Assembly (NCBI GenBank): GCA_934540955.1
Contig: CAKTCY010000001.1
Coordinates: 1-64,000 of the forward strand
From: an uncultured Faecalibacterium sp.
Lineage (GTDB): Bacteria > Bacillota > Clostridia > Oscillospirales > Ruminococcaceae
Reading direction: 5' to 3'
DNA length: 64,000 nt
In this document: positions 44,345-52,770 of the stretch, piece by piece
Layout of the letters: every line of letters starts with the position of its first letter
Numbering within the stretch: the stretch's first letter is position 1
The notes under the pieces: model-generated
The model's database searches: none
What the model saw: the letters and a program-made list of their open reading frames with translations, nothing else
Told to the model about the DNA's origin: nothing
Translations under genes and position numbers: made by a program

Positions 44345-45868
44345 TTACCAGAACCAGTAGCGCTTCTTGAATGCGATGTAGGCAATGGCGATGATCACGA
44401 TCACCACGCCGCCGGCGATGAAGAAGGTCCAGTTGATATTGCCGAACCGCAGGTTCTGGTTGGTCAGCAGGTAGCGGCCGGCAGTGTCGGCGGTGATCAC
44501 GCCGTCCTTATAGCTGTTCAGGTACTGCCACTTGTTGGTGATGGTGTTGTACAGGTACAGGCGGGAGTAATTGCTCACATCCAGCTCCAGCTGCACTGCG
44601 CAGGGAAGGGTACGGCCATTGTCCAGCTCGAACTCCAGCCCCTCTGCGCTCTCGGTGAAGGTGATGGCGGTGTCGATCTCGCTGGTGGTGCTCTTTACAT
44701 TTTTGCCGGAAACGTTCAGGGTGTAGCCGTCGCCCACCACGCACAGGGTCTTGCCGGTGGTGCGCAGGGCGTTCAGGATATCGCTGGTCACGGTGGGGAC
44801 CTCAGACTGGTTGAACACTACCTGATCCTCACTGCTGTCCTGAATGGTCTGCACCACAGGGTCCAGCGGGATGGTGTTGTTGTCGTCCGGGGTGTCCGTG
44901 TTGTCCGTGCTGCTGTCGCTGCCAGAGGCGGCGTCTGCCGAGCGGTTCACGATGACCGTGACCATGGCAGTGGCCTTGCCATTGGAGATGGTAATGGAGG
45001 TAGAACCGGTGCCTACCGCCGTGACCACGCCCGAGGGGCTGACCGTGGCAATGCTGCTGTTGCCGGACTTGAAGGTGAAGGACTGGGATGCACTGGCAGG
45101 GGTAGCCTTGGCAGTGATGGTACGGGTGGCACCGGGCTTGAGCACGATGTAGTTGGTGCTGGGGGTGATCACCTGCCCACTGTTGCTCGATACAGTGCCG
45201 CTTGTGCCGGTGGAGCCGTCCGTGGGCAGGGCAAGCACCGTAACGGTGGTGGTGGCTACCACAGAGCCGCAGGTGGCGGTAATAGTGGCTTTACCGGGGG
45301 CTACGCCGGTCACGCGGCCAAAGCTGTTGACCGTGGCCACCTTCTCGTTTGAGGAGGTCAGGGTGACGGTAGCGTAGTTGGAGGCGGAGGAGGGGCGCAC
45401 CTGCAGGGAAGCAGACACCGAGTTGCCTACATAGATGGTGTTGGAGGAAAGGGCAAGATCCATCTCGGTAACGATCATGGAGGAATCCATGGAGACCACG
45501 ATGGTGTAGGCGCAGATCTGGTTGCCGGCTGCTGCGGTAATGGTGGCAGTACCAACGCCCACAGCCTGTACCACGCCGCTGCTGCTTACGGTCAGCACGC
45601 TGCTGTCATCGGTCAGATAGACCACAGAGTCGGTGCTGTAGCTGGGCTTGACCACGGGGGACAACTGCTGGGAAGCACCCAGCAGCATATTGGCAGAGTA
45701 GCTGCCGGTGGCAATGCTCTCGGCGGGGATGTCCTGAGACCATGGCAGTGAAACGCCGTTCTGCTCCTCAAGGGGCAGGCCGGCGGCGGCAGCGCTCAGT
45801 GCGGTGCCGCATACCAGCACACCCAGCATCAGCACACAGGCGGCCAGTTTCTTTGCGGTTCGAATCAT
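44345..45868 (-). CDS. Membrane-anchored surface protein with BIG2 Ig-like domains (507 aa)
   Basis: A secreted protein held in the membrane by its C-terminus. A signal peptide (MIRTAKKLAACVLMLGVLVC, then AAAAG) is followed by three bacterial Ig-like type 2 repeats, recognised by VVQAVGVGTATITAAAG, FGRVTGVAPGKATITATCG and VVTAVGTGSTSITISNG. A threonine/aspartate-rich linker, a further beta-rich domain of ~150 residues and a final helix FIAGGVVIVIIAIAYIAF follow, ending in the basic tail KKRYWFW. The start at 45868 has AGAGGT; the longer frame has no signal. It is the last gene of the minus-strand run after HlyD, so it probably cooperates with the exporter at the cell surface or is its client; that link is inference. 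Confidence 0.85.
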   Translation of the reverse strand: MIRTAKKLAACVLMLGVLVCGTALSAAAAGLPLEEQNGVSLPWSQDIPAESIATGSYSANMLLGASQQLSPVVKPSYSTDSVVYLTDDSSVLTVSSSGVVQAVGVGTATITAAAGNQICAYTIVVSMDSSMIVTEMDLALSSNTIYVGNSVSASLQVRPSSASNYATVTLTSSNEKVATVNSFGRVTGVAPGKATITATCGSVVATTTVTVLALPTDGSTGTSGTVSSNSGQVITPSTNYIVLKPGATRTITAKATPASASQSFTFKSGNSSIATVSPSGVVTAVGTGSTSITISNGKATAMVTVIVNRSADAASGSDSSTDNTDTPDDNNTIPLDPVVQTIQDSSEDQVVFNQSEVPTVTSDILNALRTTGKTLCVVGDGYTLNVSGKNVKSTTSEIDTAITFTESAEGLEFELDNGRTLPCAVQLELDVSNYSRLYLYNTITNKWQYLNSYKDGVITADTAGRYLLTNQNLRFGNINWTFFIAGGVVIVIIAIAYIAFKKRYWFW

Positions 45869-45923
45869 GTTGTTTGTACCTCTTTGGGGGTTGTAAAGGG
45901 GGCATCCTGCCGTGCGGTCCGTT

Positions 45924-47036
45924 TTAGCGGAACAGCACGCCCAGTGCCTCCATGGCATACTCAAAATAGGTGACCTGATCGTATTCCACGCGGGCGGTCA
46001 CGCTCATACCGTTGGAAAGATCCACCTTATCGCCGCTGCGGCTCACCACATAGGTGGCGTCGGGCTTGATGGTCATTTTGTAGTAGGAGCCGCTGCTGCT
46101 TGCGGTCACATCGCTGTCGATGGAGGTGACCGTGCCGGTCAGCGTGCCGTAGGAATACTCGGACAGGCCGGTAATGGCAATCTTGCAGGGGTCGCCGACG
46201 TGCAGCAGGGGACGGTCGTTCACCGTCACCATAGCCACGATCTCCAGATCGTCGTTCTCGCTGGCAACGGTAGCCAGTGCGGAACCGGCGCTCAGCACCA
46301 TACCCTCCTTGTAGGGGGTGTCCATGTGGATCACGCCGGAGGTGGGCGCATAGATGAAGTAATCGTTGGCGCCGGTATTCAGGGAATCCAGCTGTGCCTG
46401 CAGATTATCCACATTGATCTGCGCACTGGTAATGCTCTGGGAGATGGTCTGCATGGTGGAGTAGTACAGGGCCTCCAGCTCGCTCTGGTTCTGCTCCATC
46501 AGGGCCTTGATCTGGGTGTCGGAGTAACCGGCAGCCTGATAGGTGGTGGCGTCAAAGGTCTTTTGCGCTACCTGACTTTTGTAGGTCTGGTACTGGTAGT
46601 AGTAGGGCTGATCCTCGGCGCTGGTCTCATCAAAGTAGTTGGTGTCGTCCTGAATGCACTTGAGCAGCTTGTTGTACTGATCCAGCTGCTTCTGGTAGAT
46701 ATCCAGCTGGCTTTGCAGGTTGTCCTTCTGCATATCCAGATCGGTGCTCTTCAGCCGGGCGATCAGGTCGCCCTCGTTCACATAGCTGCCTTCAGAGACA
46801 TACAGCTCGGTGATGGAGCCGGAGTAGCTGGACATGATGTAGGTCTTGTTTGCGGCCTGCACCACACCGCTGTTCTGGCTGACATAGATGCGGTTGGTCT
46901 GGGTGCTCCAGATCACCAGAAAGATCATGAACAGGCCGGTCAGAATGACAAAGGCGTACCCGTAGGGGGGCAGCTTTTTGTCCATCATGATCCGGCGATC
47001 CTGCAGATCCGAAAGGTTCTGAATGGTTGTCGTCAT
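45924..47036 (-). CDS. HlyD-family secretion adaptor (370 aa)
   Basis: A membrane-fusion-type protein partnering peptide exporters. Cytoplasmic N-terminus, one membrane helix (about residues 27-45), then a lipoyl-like half (SGSITELYVSEGSYVNEGDL), a coiled-coil hairpin (about 95-215, LKSTDLDMQKDNLQSQLDIY), the second lipoyl half (DYFIYAPTSGVIHMDTPYKE) and a beta-barrel domain. In Gram-positives such adaptors pair with C39-type ABC transporters, as here. It starts two bases after the GyrI-like gene stop, so it is translationally coupled to it. Confidence 0.9.
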   Translation of the reverse strand: MTTTIQNLSDLQDRRIMMDKKLPPYGYAFVILTGLFMIFLVIWSTQTNRIYVSQNSGVVQAANKTYIMSSYSGSITELYVSEGSYVNEGDLIARLKSTDLDMQKDNLQSQLDIYQKQLDQYNKLLKCIQDDTNYFDETSAEDQPYYYQYQTYKSQVAQKTFDATTYQAAGYSDTQIKALMEQNQSELEALYYSTMQTISQSITSAQINVDNLQAQLDSLNTGANDYFIYAPTSGVIHMDTPYKEGMVLSAGSALATVASENDDLEIVAMVTVNDRPLLHVGDPCKIAITGLSEYSYGTLTGTVTSIDSDVTASSSGSYYKMTIKPDATYVVSRSGDKVDLSNGMSVTARVEYDQVTYFEYAMEALGVLFR

Positions 47037-47038
47037 AA

Positions 47039-47494
47039 TTATTTGGTCTCCATAAATACGTCGATCACGGCATCGTCATCGTCCTGATTGACATAGATGG
47101 TATAGTTGTCGCCGGTCAGCTTGATGTCGTTTTCAAAGGCCATGATCTGCAGCTTGGCGGTAGCCAGCTGGTTCTGGTTCAGCGGGCCGGTGTAGTGGGC
47201 GTACAGGCAGTTCTTCACCCGCAGCACAGCGTCCATGTGGTAGCCGGGCTCCATCTGGGTAATCATCTGGGTGGCCTGCTGCATCATGTACAGCTCCGGC
47301 ACATGATCCGGGCCGGTGCCCATCTTGATGGCCTGCACCAGCGGGCCGATGGGCTGTGCGCCGTTGCTCTTTATAAAGTTCTGCATCTGGGTCAGGACGA
47401 CCGGCAGATTGCCCAGCTCCTCCGGGCGCACAACACGGGAGAGAACATTGGTCAGCTTAAGCGTCTTGTTTTCAGCAACTTTGATCTCGTTCAT
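47039..47494 (-). CDS. GyrI-like/effector-binding domain protein (151 aa)
   Basis: A soluble protein resembling the GyrI-like small-molecule-binding fold (compare AraC effector-binding and DUF5085 proteins): a beta strand EIKVAENKTLKLTNVLSRV, a helix with ELGNLPVVLTQMQNFIKSNG, the strand PIGPLVQAIK, and a C-terminal ENDIKLTGDNYTIYVNQDDD. Family assignment is by pattern and is moderate. It has no DNA-binding domain and no membrane segment. It lies between the exporter and the HlyD adaptor on the same strand, with AGGGGT before the ATG. It could sense or chaperone the exported molecule; this is speculation. Confidence 0.55.
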   Translation of the reverse strand: MNEIKVAENKTLKLTNVLSRVVRPEELGNLPVVLTQMQNFIKSNGAQPIGPLVQAIKMGTGPDHVPELYMMQQATQMITQMEPGYHMDAVLRVKNCLYAHYTGPLNQNQLATAKLQIMAFENDIKLTGDNYTIYVNQDDDDAVIDVFMETK

Positions 47495-47540
47495 GATAAA
47501 TTACCCCTAATCCTGTTATTTTTTGGATGAAAGTCGAAAC

Positions 47541-47574
47541 AAAAGAGTGCCCGGAAGCGTCTGCCTCCGGGCAC
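47541..47574 (-). terminator. Terminator between exporter and GyrI-like gene
   Basis: GTGCCCGGA (47547-47555) / TCCGGGCAC (47566-47574). On the minus strand it is followed by TCTTTTGTTTC. It may reduce expression of the downstream adaptor genes relative to the ABC protein. Confidence 0.75.
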
Positions 47575-47658
47575 AGCATAACGAGGCATTCTTCAGCTTC
47601 CCGCTCAGCGGGAAAAAACGTATGCTGCATCCGGGCAAACGCTGCGGATGCGGTGCGG

Positions 47659-50022
47659 TCAGTAGGTGATGGACTCGCCGTCATCGTCCTCCACCACCAC
47701 AGCGGAGGGCATCTGCGGAGCGGGCTCGGGCTTGCGCTTGCGGAAGATGCCCTGCTGCATATTCCACAGCTCGGCATAGCGGCCGTCCTTTGCCATCAGC
47801 TCCTCATGAGTGCCGCGCTCCACGATCTTGCCGTGATCCATCACAAGGATCAGGTCACAGTCACGGATGGTGGAAAGGCGGTGCGCCACGATCAGCATGG
47901 AGCGATCTGCCAGCTGCTCGTAGATCATGTTGAAGATCAGCGTCTCGGTGGCAAAGTCCAGATTACTAGTGGACTCGTCCAGAATATAGAGGTTGGAGTC
48001 CTTCAGGAAGGCACGCGCCAGTGCGATACGCTGCTTCTCACCGCCGGACAGGCCGTTGCCGGCTTCCTCCAGATAGGTGTTGTACTGCAGCGGCAGGTGA
48101 CGGATAAACTCGTGGGCATCTGCCTTCTTGGCAGCCTCCTTCACCTCGTCCAGCGTGGCGTCCATGCGGGAGATGCGGATGTTGTCGTAGATGGTCTTAC
48201 TGAACAGCTCAACATTCTGGGGCACATAGGCAATGGCACGGCGCACCGAATGGTTGGTGTACTCGGCCAGATTTGCGCCGTTTATGTCGATCTCGCCGTC
48301 CTCGGGGTCGTAGTACTTCAGCAGCAGCTTGGTGATGGTGGATTTGCCGCTGCCACTGCTGCCCACCAGCGCCACCTTTTTGCCGGCGGGAATGGTGAAG
48401 CTGACGTGATCCAGTGCCGGGGCGCGGTTGCCGTAGCGGAAGGTGACGTCCTTGAACTCGATGTCGCCGTCCACCTTCTCCAACTCGCTCTGCTCGGTAC
48501 CCTCGGCGGTCTCGTACTCTGCGGGGTAGTCCATGATCTCGGTCAGACGCTTCATGGAGATGCTGGCCTCCTGGATCTGCATCTGCAGACCAATCAGGTT
48601 GCTCAGGGGGGAGGTGAAGTAGCTGGACAGGGTGCTGAAGGCCATATAGCCGCCCAGCGTCATCTCGCCGTTCAGCACCTGCATGATGCCCACATAGGTG
48701 GTCAGCATACCGAAGCCGGTGGAGATGAAGGCGGAGATCAGACCCTGCGTGGTGCTGATGCGGCTGGAGCGCAGGCTGATCTTCAGGCTCTTCATGTACT
48801 CGCGTTCCAGATTGTCCAGCTCGGTCTGCTCGTTGGCGTTGCACTTGACGGTCTCGATGCCGCGCAGGCTCTCGATCATCTGGCTGTTCAGCGCAGCAGC
48901 CTGTGCCATGCTCTCTTCGTTGATCCGTTTATAGGGCTGCTTGTAGATCAGCACCAGCAGGATGCTGACCAGCGCCATGAACAGCGAGATGGAGAACAGC
49001 ATGGCGTTCATGCGGAACAGGATGACGCCGGTGATAACCGCCATGGAGATATCCATCACAAGGCTCAGCGCAATGCTGGTAAAGATGGACTTGATGGTGT
49101 TGGCGTCCGAGTAACGGGTGGTGATATCACCGGTCTTGCGGGTGGCAAAGAACTTCATGGGCAGGTTGAAGATGTGCCCGAAGTAACCCAGCATCAGCGG
49201 GATATCGATCTTGATGGACAGATGGATCAGCACCCATTGCCGCACAAAGCCGATCAGGGTACTGGTAATGCTGACCACGCTGAACACTAGGATCAATGTG
49301 ATCAGCAGGCTGTTCAGCCCATAGGGCAGCACCTCGTCCATCAGGATCTTATTGAACATGGAGGACGCGATGCCCAGAATGGTGGTGATGACCGAGCTGA
49401 GGATGGCATAGAAGAACAGCTTCTTCTGGGGCAGCAGCAGGTCGATATAACGCTTCATCATGCCGTACTTGCTGCTCTTGCCGTCCTTACCGTCCTTGCC
49501 AAGCTTGCCGCCCTTGAACTCCGAGGTGGGGTTCAACAGCAGCAGCACGCCGGTAAAGTTCTTGTAGAACTCGTCCAGAGTGATCTTTTTCAGCTCCGTG
49601 CCGGGGTCGCCGATGATGACGTAATCCTTGCACTTATGCTTTTTGCCGTTTTCCTCTTCCTCCTTGCGGGTCTCGGCGTCCTGCAGCATATGCTTGCGGC
49701 GCGCGCCGTCATCCTTGATGGTGGTCTTTTTGAACACCACAACAAAGTGAGCCAGACCCTGATCGGTGATGACCTGTGCAATGCAGGGAAGCGAGAAATC
49801 GCTCAGGAAGTTTTCGCGGTCCACACGGACTGCGGCGGTGGTAAAACCAAGTTCATTGGCGGCTTTTTGCAGGCCTACAAGGTTGGTGCCTTTCAGGTCC
49901 GTGCCCATCATATCCCGCAGGCGGGTGATGGTCACTTCCTTTTTGTAGTGCAGGCACACCATGGCCAGACAGGCAGCCGCACAGTCGGTGGTATCGTGCT
50001 GCCGGACGTAGGTATAACGCAT
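47659..50022 (-). CDS. C39-peptidase-containing ABC exporter, bacteriocin type (787 aa)
   Basis: A PCAT-type transporter that cleaves a double-glycine leader and exports the peptide. The N-terminal C39 domain has the catalytic triad Cys14 (QHDTTDCAAACLAMV), His92 (LAHFVVVFK) and Asp139 (IIGDPG). Between His and Asp is a ~32-residue charged insertion (about 100-132, lysine/glutamate rich) not usual for C39. Six membrane helices follow (about 190-470), then the ATPase with Walker A GSSGSGKST, signature GLSGGEKQR and Walker B LYILDESTS. The C-terminus is acidic. AAAGGA precedes the ATG. It is first in the locus; no precursor peptide gene is seen nearby. Confidence 0.93.
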   Translation of the reverse strand: MRYTYVRQHDTTDCAAACLAMVCLHYKKEVTITRLRDMMGTDLKGTNLVGLQKAANELGFTTAAVRVDRENFLSDFSLPCIAQVITDQGLAHFVVVFKKTTIKDDGARRKHMLQDAETRKEEEENGKKHKCKDYVIIGDPGTELKKITLDEFYKNFTGVLLLLNPTSEFKGGKLGKDGKDGKSSKYGMMKRYIDLLLPQKKLFFYAILSSVITTILGIASSMFNKILMDEVLPYGLNSLLITLILVFSVVSITSTLIGFVRQWVLIHLSIKIDIPLMLGYFGHIFNLPMKFFATRKTGDITTRYSDANTIKSIFTSIALSLVMDISMAVITGVILFRMNAMLFSISLFMALVSILLVLIYKQPYKRINEESMAQAAALNSQMIESLRGIETVKCNANEQTELDNLEREYMKSLKISLRSSRISTTQGLISAFISTGFGMLTTYVGIMQVLNGEMTLGGYMAFSTLSSYFTSPLSNLIGLQMQIQEASISMKRLTEIMDYPAEYETAEGTEQSELEKVDGDIEFKDVTFRYGNRAPALDHVSFTIPAGKKVALVGSSGSGKSTITKLLLKYYDPEDGEIDINGANLAEYTNHSVRRAIAYVPQNVELFSKTIYDNIRISRMDATLDEVKEAAKKADAHEFIRHLPLQYNTYLEEAGNGLSGGEKQRIALARAFLKDSNLYILDESTSNLDFATETLIFNMIYEQLADRSMLIVAHRLSTIRDCDLILVMDHGKIVERGTHEELMAKDGRYAELWNMQQGIFRKRKPEPAPQMPSAVVVEDDDGESITY

Positions 50023-50127
50023 AGATGTTTCCTTTTATTCTACAGATTTATTCAAACGACACAAAGCTGCCCTGCCGCCCCGTGCTTGCCACACAAGGCC
50101 GCCGGCTGGCCTGCTGATTTGACCAAC

Positions 50128-50173
50128 GAAAAAACTGCGCTCCTACACGGCAGCCTTCTGGCCGGGGGAGCGC
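50128..50173 (-). terminator. Terminator/attenuator in the 5' leader of the exporter mRNA
   Basis: On the minus strand GCGCTCC (50173-50167) pairs with GGAGCGC (50143-50137), then A-G-TTTTTT. It lies between the promoter (50229-50257) and the exporter ATG at 50022, with about 200 bases of ORF-free leader. A CTGCCG in its loop could pair with CGGCAG further downstream, a possible antiterminator. The ligand or mechanism is unknown. Confidence 0.6.
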
Positions 50174-50228
50174 CTGTCTGTGGATGCGGGAAAGCCATGC
50201 GGCTTTTCTACATCTATAAACTTATAAA

Positions 50229-50257
50229 AGTATACCACATCCATTAGTGTTCTTCAA
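50229..50257 (-). promoter_or_regulatory. Promoter of the exporter locus
   Basis: On the minus strand TTGAAG, 17-base spacer, TATACT. Confidence 0.7.
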
Positions 50258-50300
50258 GGCGATATTCTTTAAGAATAGGTGAAAAAAGATACAGAAAAAC

Positions 50301-50330
50301 AAAAAAGCGATGGAAAAATATCCATCGCTT
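50301..50330 (-). terminator. Terminator of tRNA-Asn
   Basis: AGCGATGGA (50306-50314) / TCCATCGCT (50321-50329), with a run of T on the minus strand after it. Confidence 0.92.
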
Positions 50331-50332
50331 GC

Positions 50333-50409
50333 TGGCGCCTCTTGCCTGACTCGAACAGGCGACACCCTGATTAACAGTCAGGTGCTCTAACCGACTGAGC
50401 TAAAGAGGC
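50333..50409 (-). tRNA. tRNA-Asn (anticodon GTT)
   Basis: Complete cloverleaf on the minus strand: acceptor GCCTCTT/AAGAGGC, anticodon stem CCTGA with loop CTGTTAA (GTT), T loop TTCGAGT, encoded CCA. It has its own promoter and terminator. Confidence 0.97.
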
Positions 50410-50430
50410 ATAACAGTGACTGCGAGAGAT

Positions 50431-50459
50431 ATTATACCGCAGTCACCGCGCTTTTGCAA
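50431..50459 (-). promoter_or_regulatory. Promoter of tRNA-Asn
   Basis: On the minus strand TTGCAA (50459-50454), 17-base spacer, perfect TATAAT (50436-50431). Confidence 0.88.
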
Positions 50460-50493
50460 GCCTTTTTTACAAAATTACGGAAATCAATTTTTG

Positions 50494-50541
50494 CAGCCAG
50501 ATGAAAGCTTCCCCCGTCCGGGGGAAGCTTTCATCTGGCTG
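50494..50541. repeat. Perfect 22-bp palindrome
   Basis: Arms of 22 bases (50494-50515 and 50520-50541; CAGCCAGATGAAAGCTTCCC and its complement) around a four-base loop. There is no clear T tract on either side. It lies between the typA terminator and the tRNA-Asn promoter. It may be a REP-like intergenic element. Confidence 0.85.
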
Positions 50542-50573
50542 CGGCAAAAGCACAGAGCGATTTGCCGGACATG

Positions 50574-50616
50574 AAAAAAGCAGCACAGAAACGCCCGTAG
50601 GTACTTCTGCGCTGCA
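50574..50616 (-). terminator. typA terminator
   Basis: On the minus strand GCAGCGCAGAA pairs with TTCTGTGCTGC (one mismatch), followed by TTTTTT. Confidence 0.88.
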
Positions 50617-50639
50617 ATAATAAGGATGCTTTTTTGAAA

Positions 50640-52463
50640 TTACTTCAGCTTGCTCTTGGCCTTCATGCGCTGGTCGTGGTTCAGGATCTGCTTACGGATA
50701 CGCAGGTTCTCCGGGGTGACCTCCAGCAGCTCGTCCTGCGCAAGGAACTCCAGGCAGCCCTCGAGGCTCAGCTTGCTGACGGGGATCAGGCGCAGAGCAT
50801 CGTCAGAGCCGGAGGCGCGGGTGTTGGTCAGGTGCTTGGTCTTGCAGACGTTCACGTCCACATCCTCGCCGGAGGCGGTGTAGCCGATGACCATGCCCTC
50901 GTACACCTTCTCGCCGGCACCGACAAGCAGGGTACCGCGCTGCTGGGCGTTGTACAGGCCGTAGGTGACGGCATCGCCGGTCTCAAAGCTGACCAGAGAG
51001 CCGGTGGAGCGGTTGGCGATCATGCCAGCCCAGACGTCGTAGCCGTCAAAGATCTGGTTGATGATGCCCTCGCCGTGGGTATCGGTCAGGAACTGGTTGC
51101 GGTAGCCGAACAGGCCGCGGCTGGGCATACGGAACTCCAGACGGACACGGTCGGTGCCCAGAGACTCGATCTGCTGCAGCAGAGCCTTGCGCTGACCCAG
51201 ACCGGTCATGACAGCGCCCTGATACTGGGAGGGTACGTCGATGACAACGTGCTCCATAGGCTCGTAGGTCTTGCCATCGATGACCTTGGTCAGAACGTGC
51301 GGGGGAGAGACCTGCAGCTCGTAGCCCTCGCGGCGCATGGTCTCGATCAGGATGGACAGGTGCATCTCACCGCGGCCCATGACGCGGAAGGAATCGGTCG
51401 TGGGGGAGTCCTCCACCTTCAGAGCTACGTCCTTCAGCAGTTCCTTCTGCAGACGGTCGCGGATCTGGCGGCTGGTGACATACTTGCCCTCGCGGCCTGC
51501 CAGCGGGCTGTCGTTGACGGAGAAGGTCATCTCCACGGTGGGGTCGTTGATCTTGACGAAGGGCAGCGGCTCGATCTGAGCGGGGCTGCACAGGGTATTG
51601 CCGATGGTCACATCCGGCAGACCGGAGAAGGCCACGATATCGCCTGCGGTGATGTTATCGCAGGGCTGACGGCCGTTTGCCTGAAAGTCATACAGCTTGG
51701 TCAGACGGCCGCGCATCTTCAGGTCGGGGTTGTGCCAGTCGCACACGACGACTTCCTCGCCCACCTTGGCAACGCCGTTCTGGATGCGGCCGATGCCGAT
51801 GCGGCCCACGAACTCGTTGTAGTCCACAGAGGACACCAGCATCTGGAAGGGAGCCTCGGGGTCGCCCTCCGGCGGCTGGATGGTGTCCAGCAGGGTGTCG
51901 AACAGGGGGATCAGGTCGGTGCCGGGCACATCGGGGTCAAGGCTTGCAGTGCCCTGACGGCCGCAGCAGAACAGGATGGGGCACTCCAGCTGCTCGTCGG
52001 TAGCGCCCAGATCCATCAGCAGGTACAGCACCTCGTCGATGACCTCCTTGATGCGGGCATCGGGACGGTCGATCTTGTTGATGGCCACCACAAGGCTCAG
52101 GTTCTGCTGCAGAGCCTTCTGCAGCACAAAGCGGGTCTGGGGCATACAGCCCTCGGCAGCGTCCACCAGCAGCAGCACGCCGTTGACCATCTTCAGCACG
52201 CGCTCCACCTCGCCGCCAAAGTCGGCGTGGCCCGGGGTATCGACGATGTTGATCTTAACGCCCTTGTAGGTGCAGGAGCAGTTCTTTGCCAGAATGGTGA
52301 TGCCGCGCTCACGCTCGATATCGCCGCTGTCCATCACACGCTCGGACACCACCTGATTGTCGCGGAAAGCGCCGCTCTGACGCAGCAGGGCATCCACCAG
52401 GGTGGTCTTGCCGTGGTCAACGTGAGCGATAATGGCAACGTTGCGCAAATCGTTACGAACCAT
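50640..52463 (-). CDS. typA: Ribosome-associated GTPase TypA/BipA (607 aa)
   Basis: A translational GTPase involved in ribosome assembly and stress adaptation. The G1 motif is AHVDHGKTTLVDALL, followed by RERGITILAKN, VDTPGHADFGGEVER (G3) and NKIDRPDAR (G4). The C-terminal BipA-specific domain (PRGLFGYRNQFLTDTHGEGI) is complete. GAGGT lies eight bases before the ATG. Monocistronic, with its own terminator. Confidence 0.97.
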   Translation of the reverse strand: MVRNDLRNVAIIAHVDHGKTTLVDALLRQSGAFRDNQVVSERVMDSGDIERERGITILAKNCSCTYKGVKINIVDTPGHADFGGEVERVLKMVNGVLLLVDAAEGCMPQTRFVLQKALQQNLSLVVAINKIDRPDARIKEVIDEVLYLLMDLGATDEQLECPILFCCGRQGTASLDPDVPGTDLIPLFDTLLDTIQPPEGDPEAPFQMLVSSVDYNEFVGRIGIGRIQNGVAKVGEEVVVCDWHNPDLKMRGRLTKLYDFQANGRQPCDNITAGDIVAFSGLPDVTIGNTLCSPAQIEPLPFVKINDPTVEMTFSVNDSPLAGREGKYVTSRQIRDRLQKELLKDVALKVEDSPTTDSFRVMGRGEMHLSILIETMRREGYELQVSPPHVLTKVIDGKTYEPMEHVVIDVPSQYQGAVMTGLGQRKALLQQIESLGTDRVRLEFRMPSRGLFGYRNQFLTDTHGEGIINQIFDGYDVWAGMIANRSTGSLVSFETGDAVTYGLYNAQQRGTLLVGAGEKVYEGMVIGYTASGEDVDVNVCKTKHLTNTRASGSDDALRLIPVSKLSLEGCLEFLAQDELLEVTPENLRIRKQILNHDQRMKAKSKLK

Positions 52464-52636
52464 AAATTTCTACCTCTCTATTTGAAAAGACTCATAAAAT
52501 ACGAACGAACGTCATACAAACCTAAGTTTATAACAGAACAGGGTGGTTTGTCAAGATTGTATAAAAATTTTTTCTGCATTTCAGCATTATGCCCGCAAAC
52601 TTCCCGCAGATTTGTGCGGCGTGTACCTTAAAAATA

Positions 52637-52698
52637 TGCTATACTAAAGCCATATCGCAGGTTGCGTTTTTAATGCCCGGGCAACATCCGCAACCTGC
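52637..52698 (+). promoter_or_regulatory. Extended -10 promoter and leader hairpin of the beta-CASP gene
   Basis: TGCTATACT at 52637-52645 is an extended -10 with no clear -35. The transcript would begin just before a 10-bp hairpin, GCAGGTTGCG (52657-52666) / CGCAACCTGC (52689-52698), flanked by ATATC/ATATCG and not followed by T residues, so it is not a terminator. The rest of 52464-52770 holds nothing else I can see. Confidence 0.5.
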
Positions 52699-52770
52699 AT
52701 ATCGCAAAGATGCCGTTTTGACAGGCACTGTTTTTAAAATTGCGATAAAACGAACCGGAGGTGTTCTGCA

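Noticed and set aside
47527-49290. 587-codon plus-strand ORF opposite the exporter
   Set aside because: Antisense of the ABC exporter; no domain recognisable.
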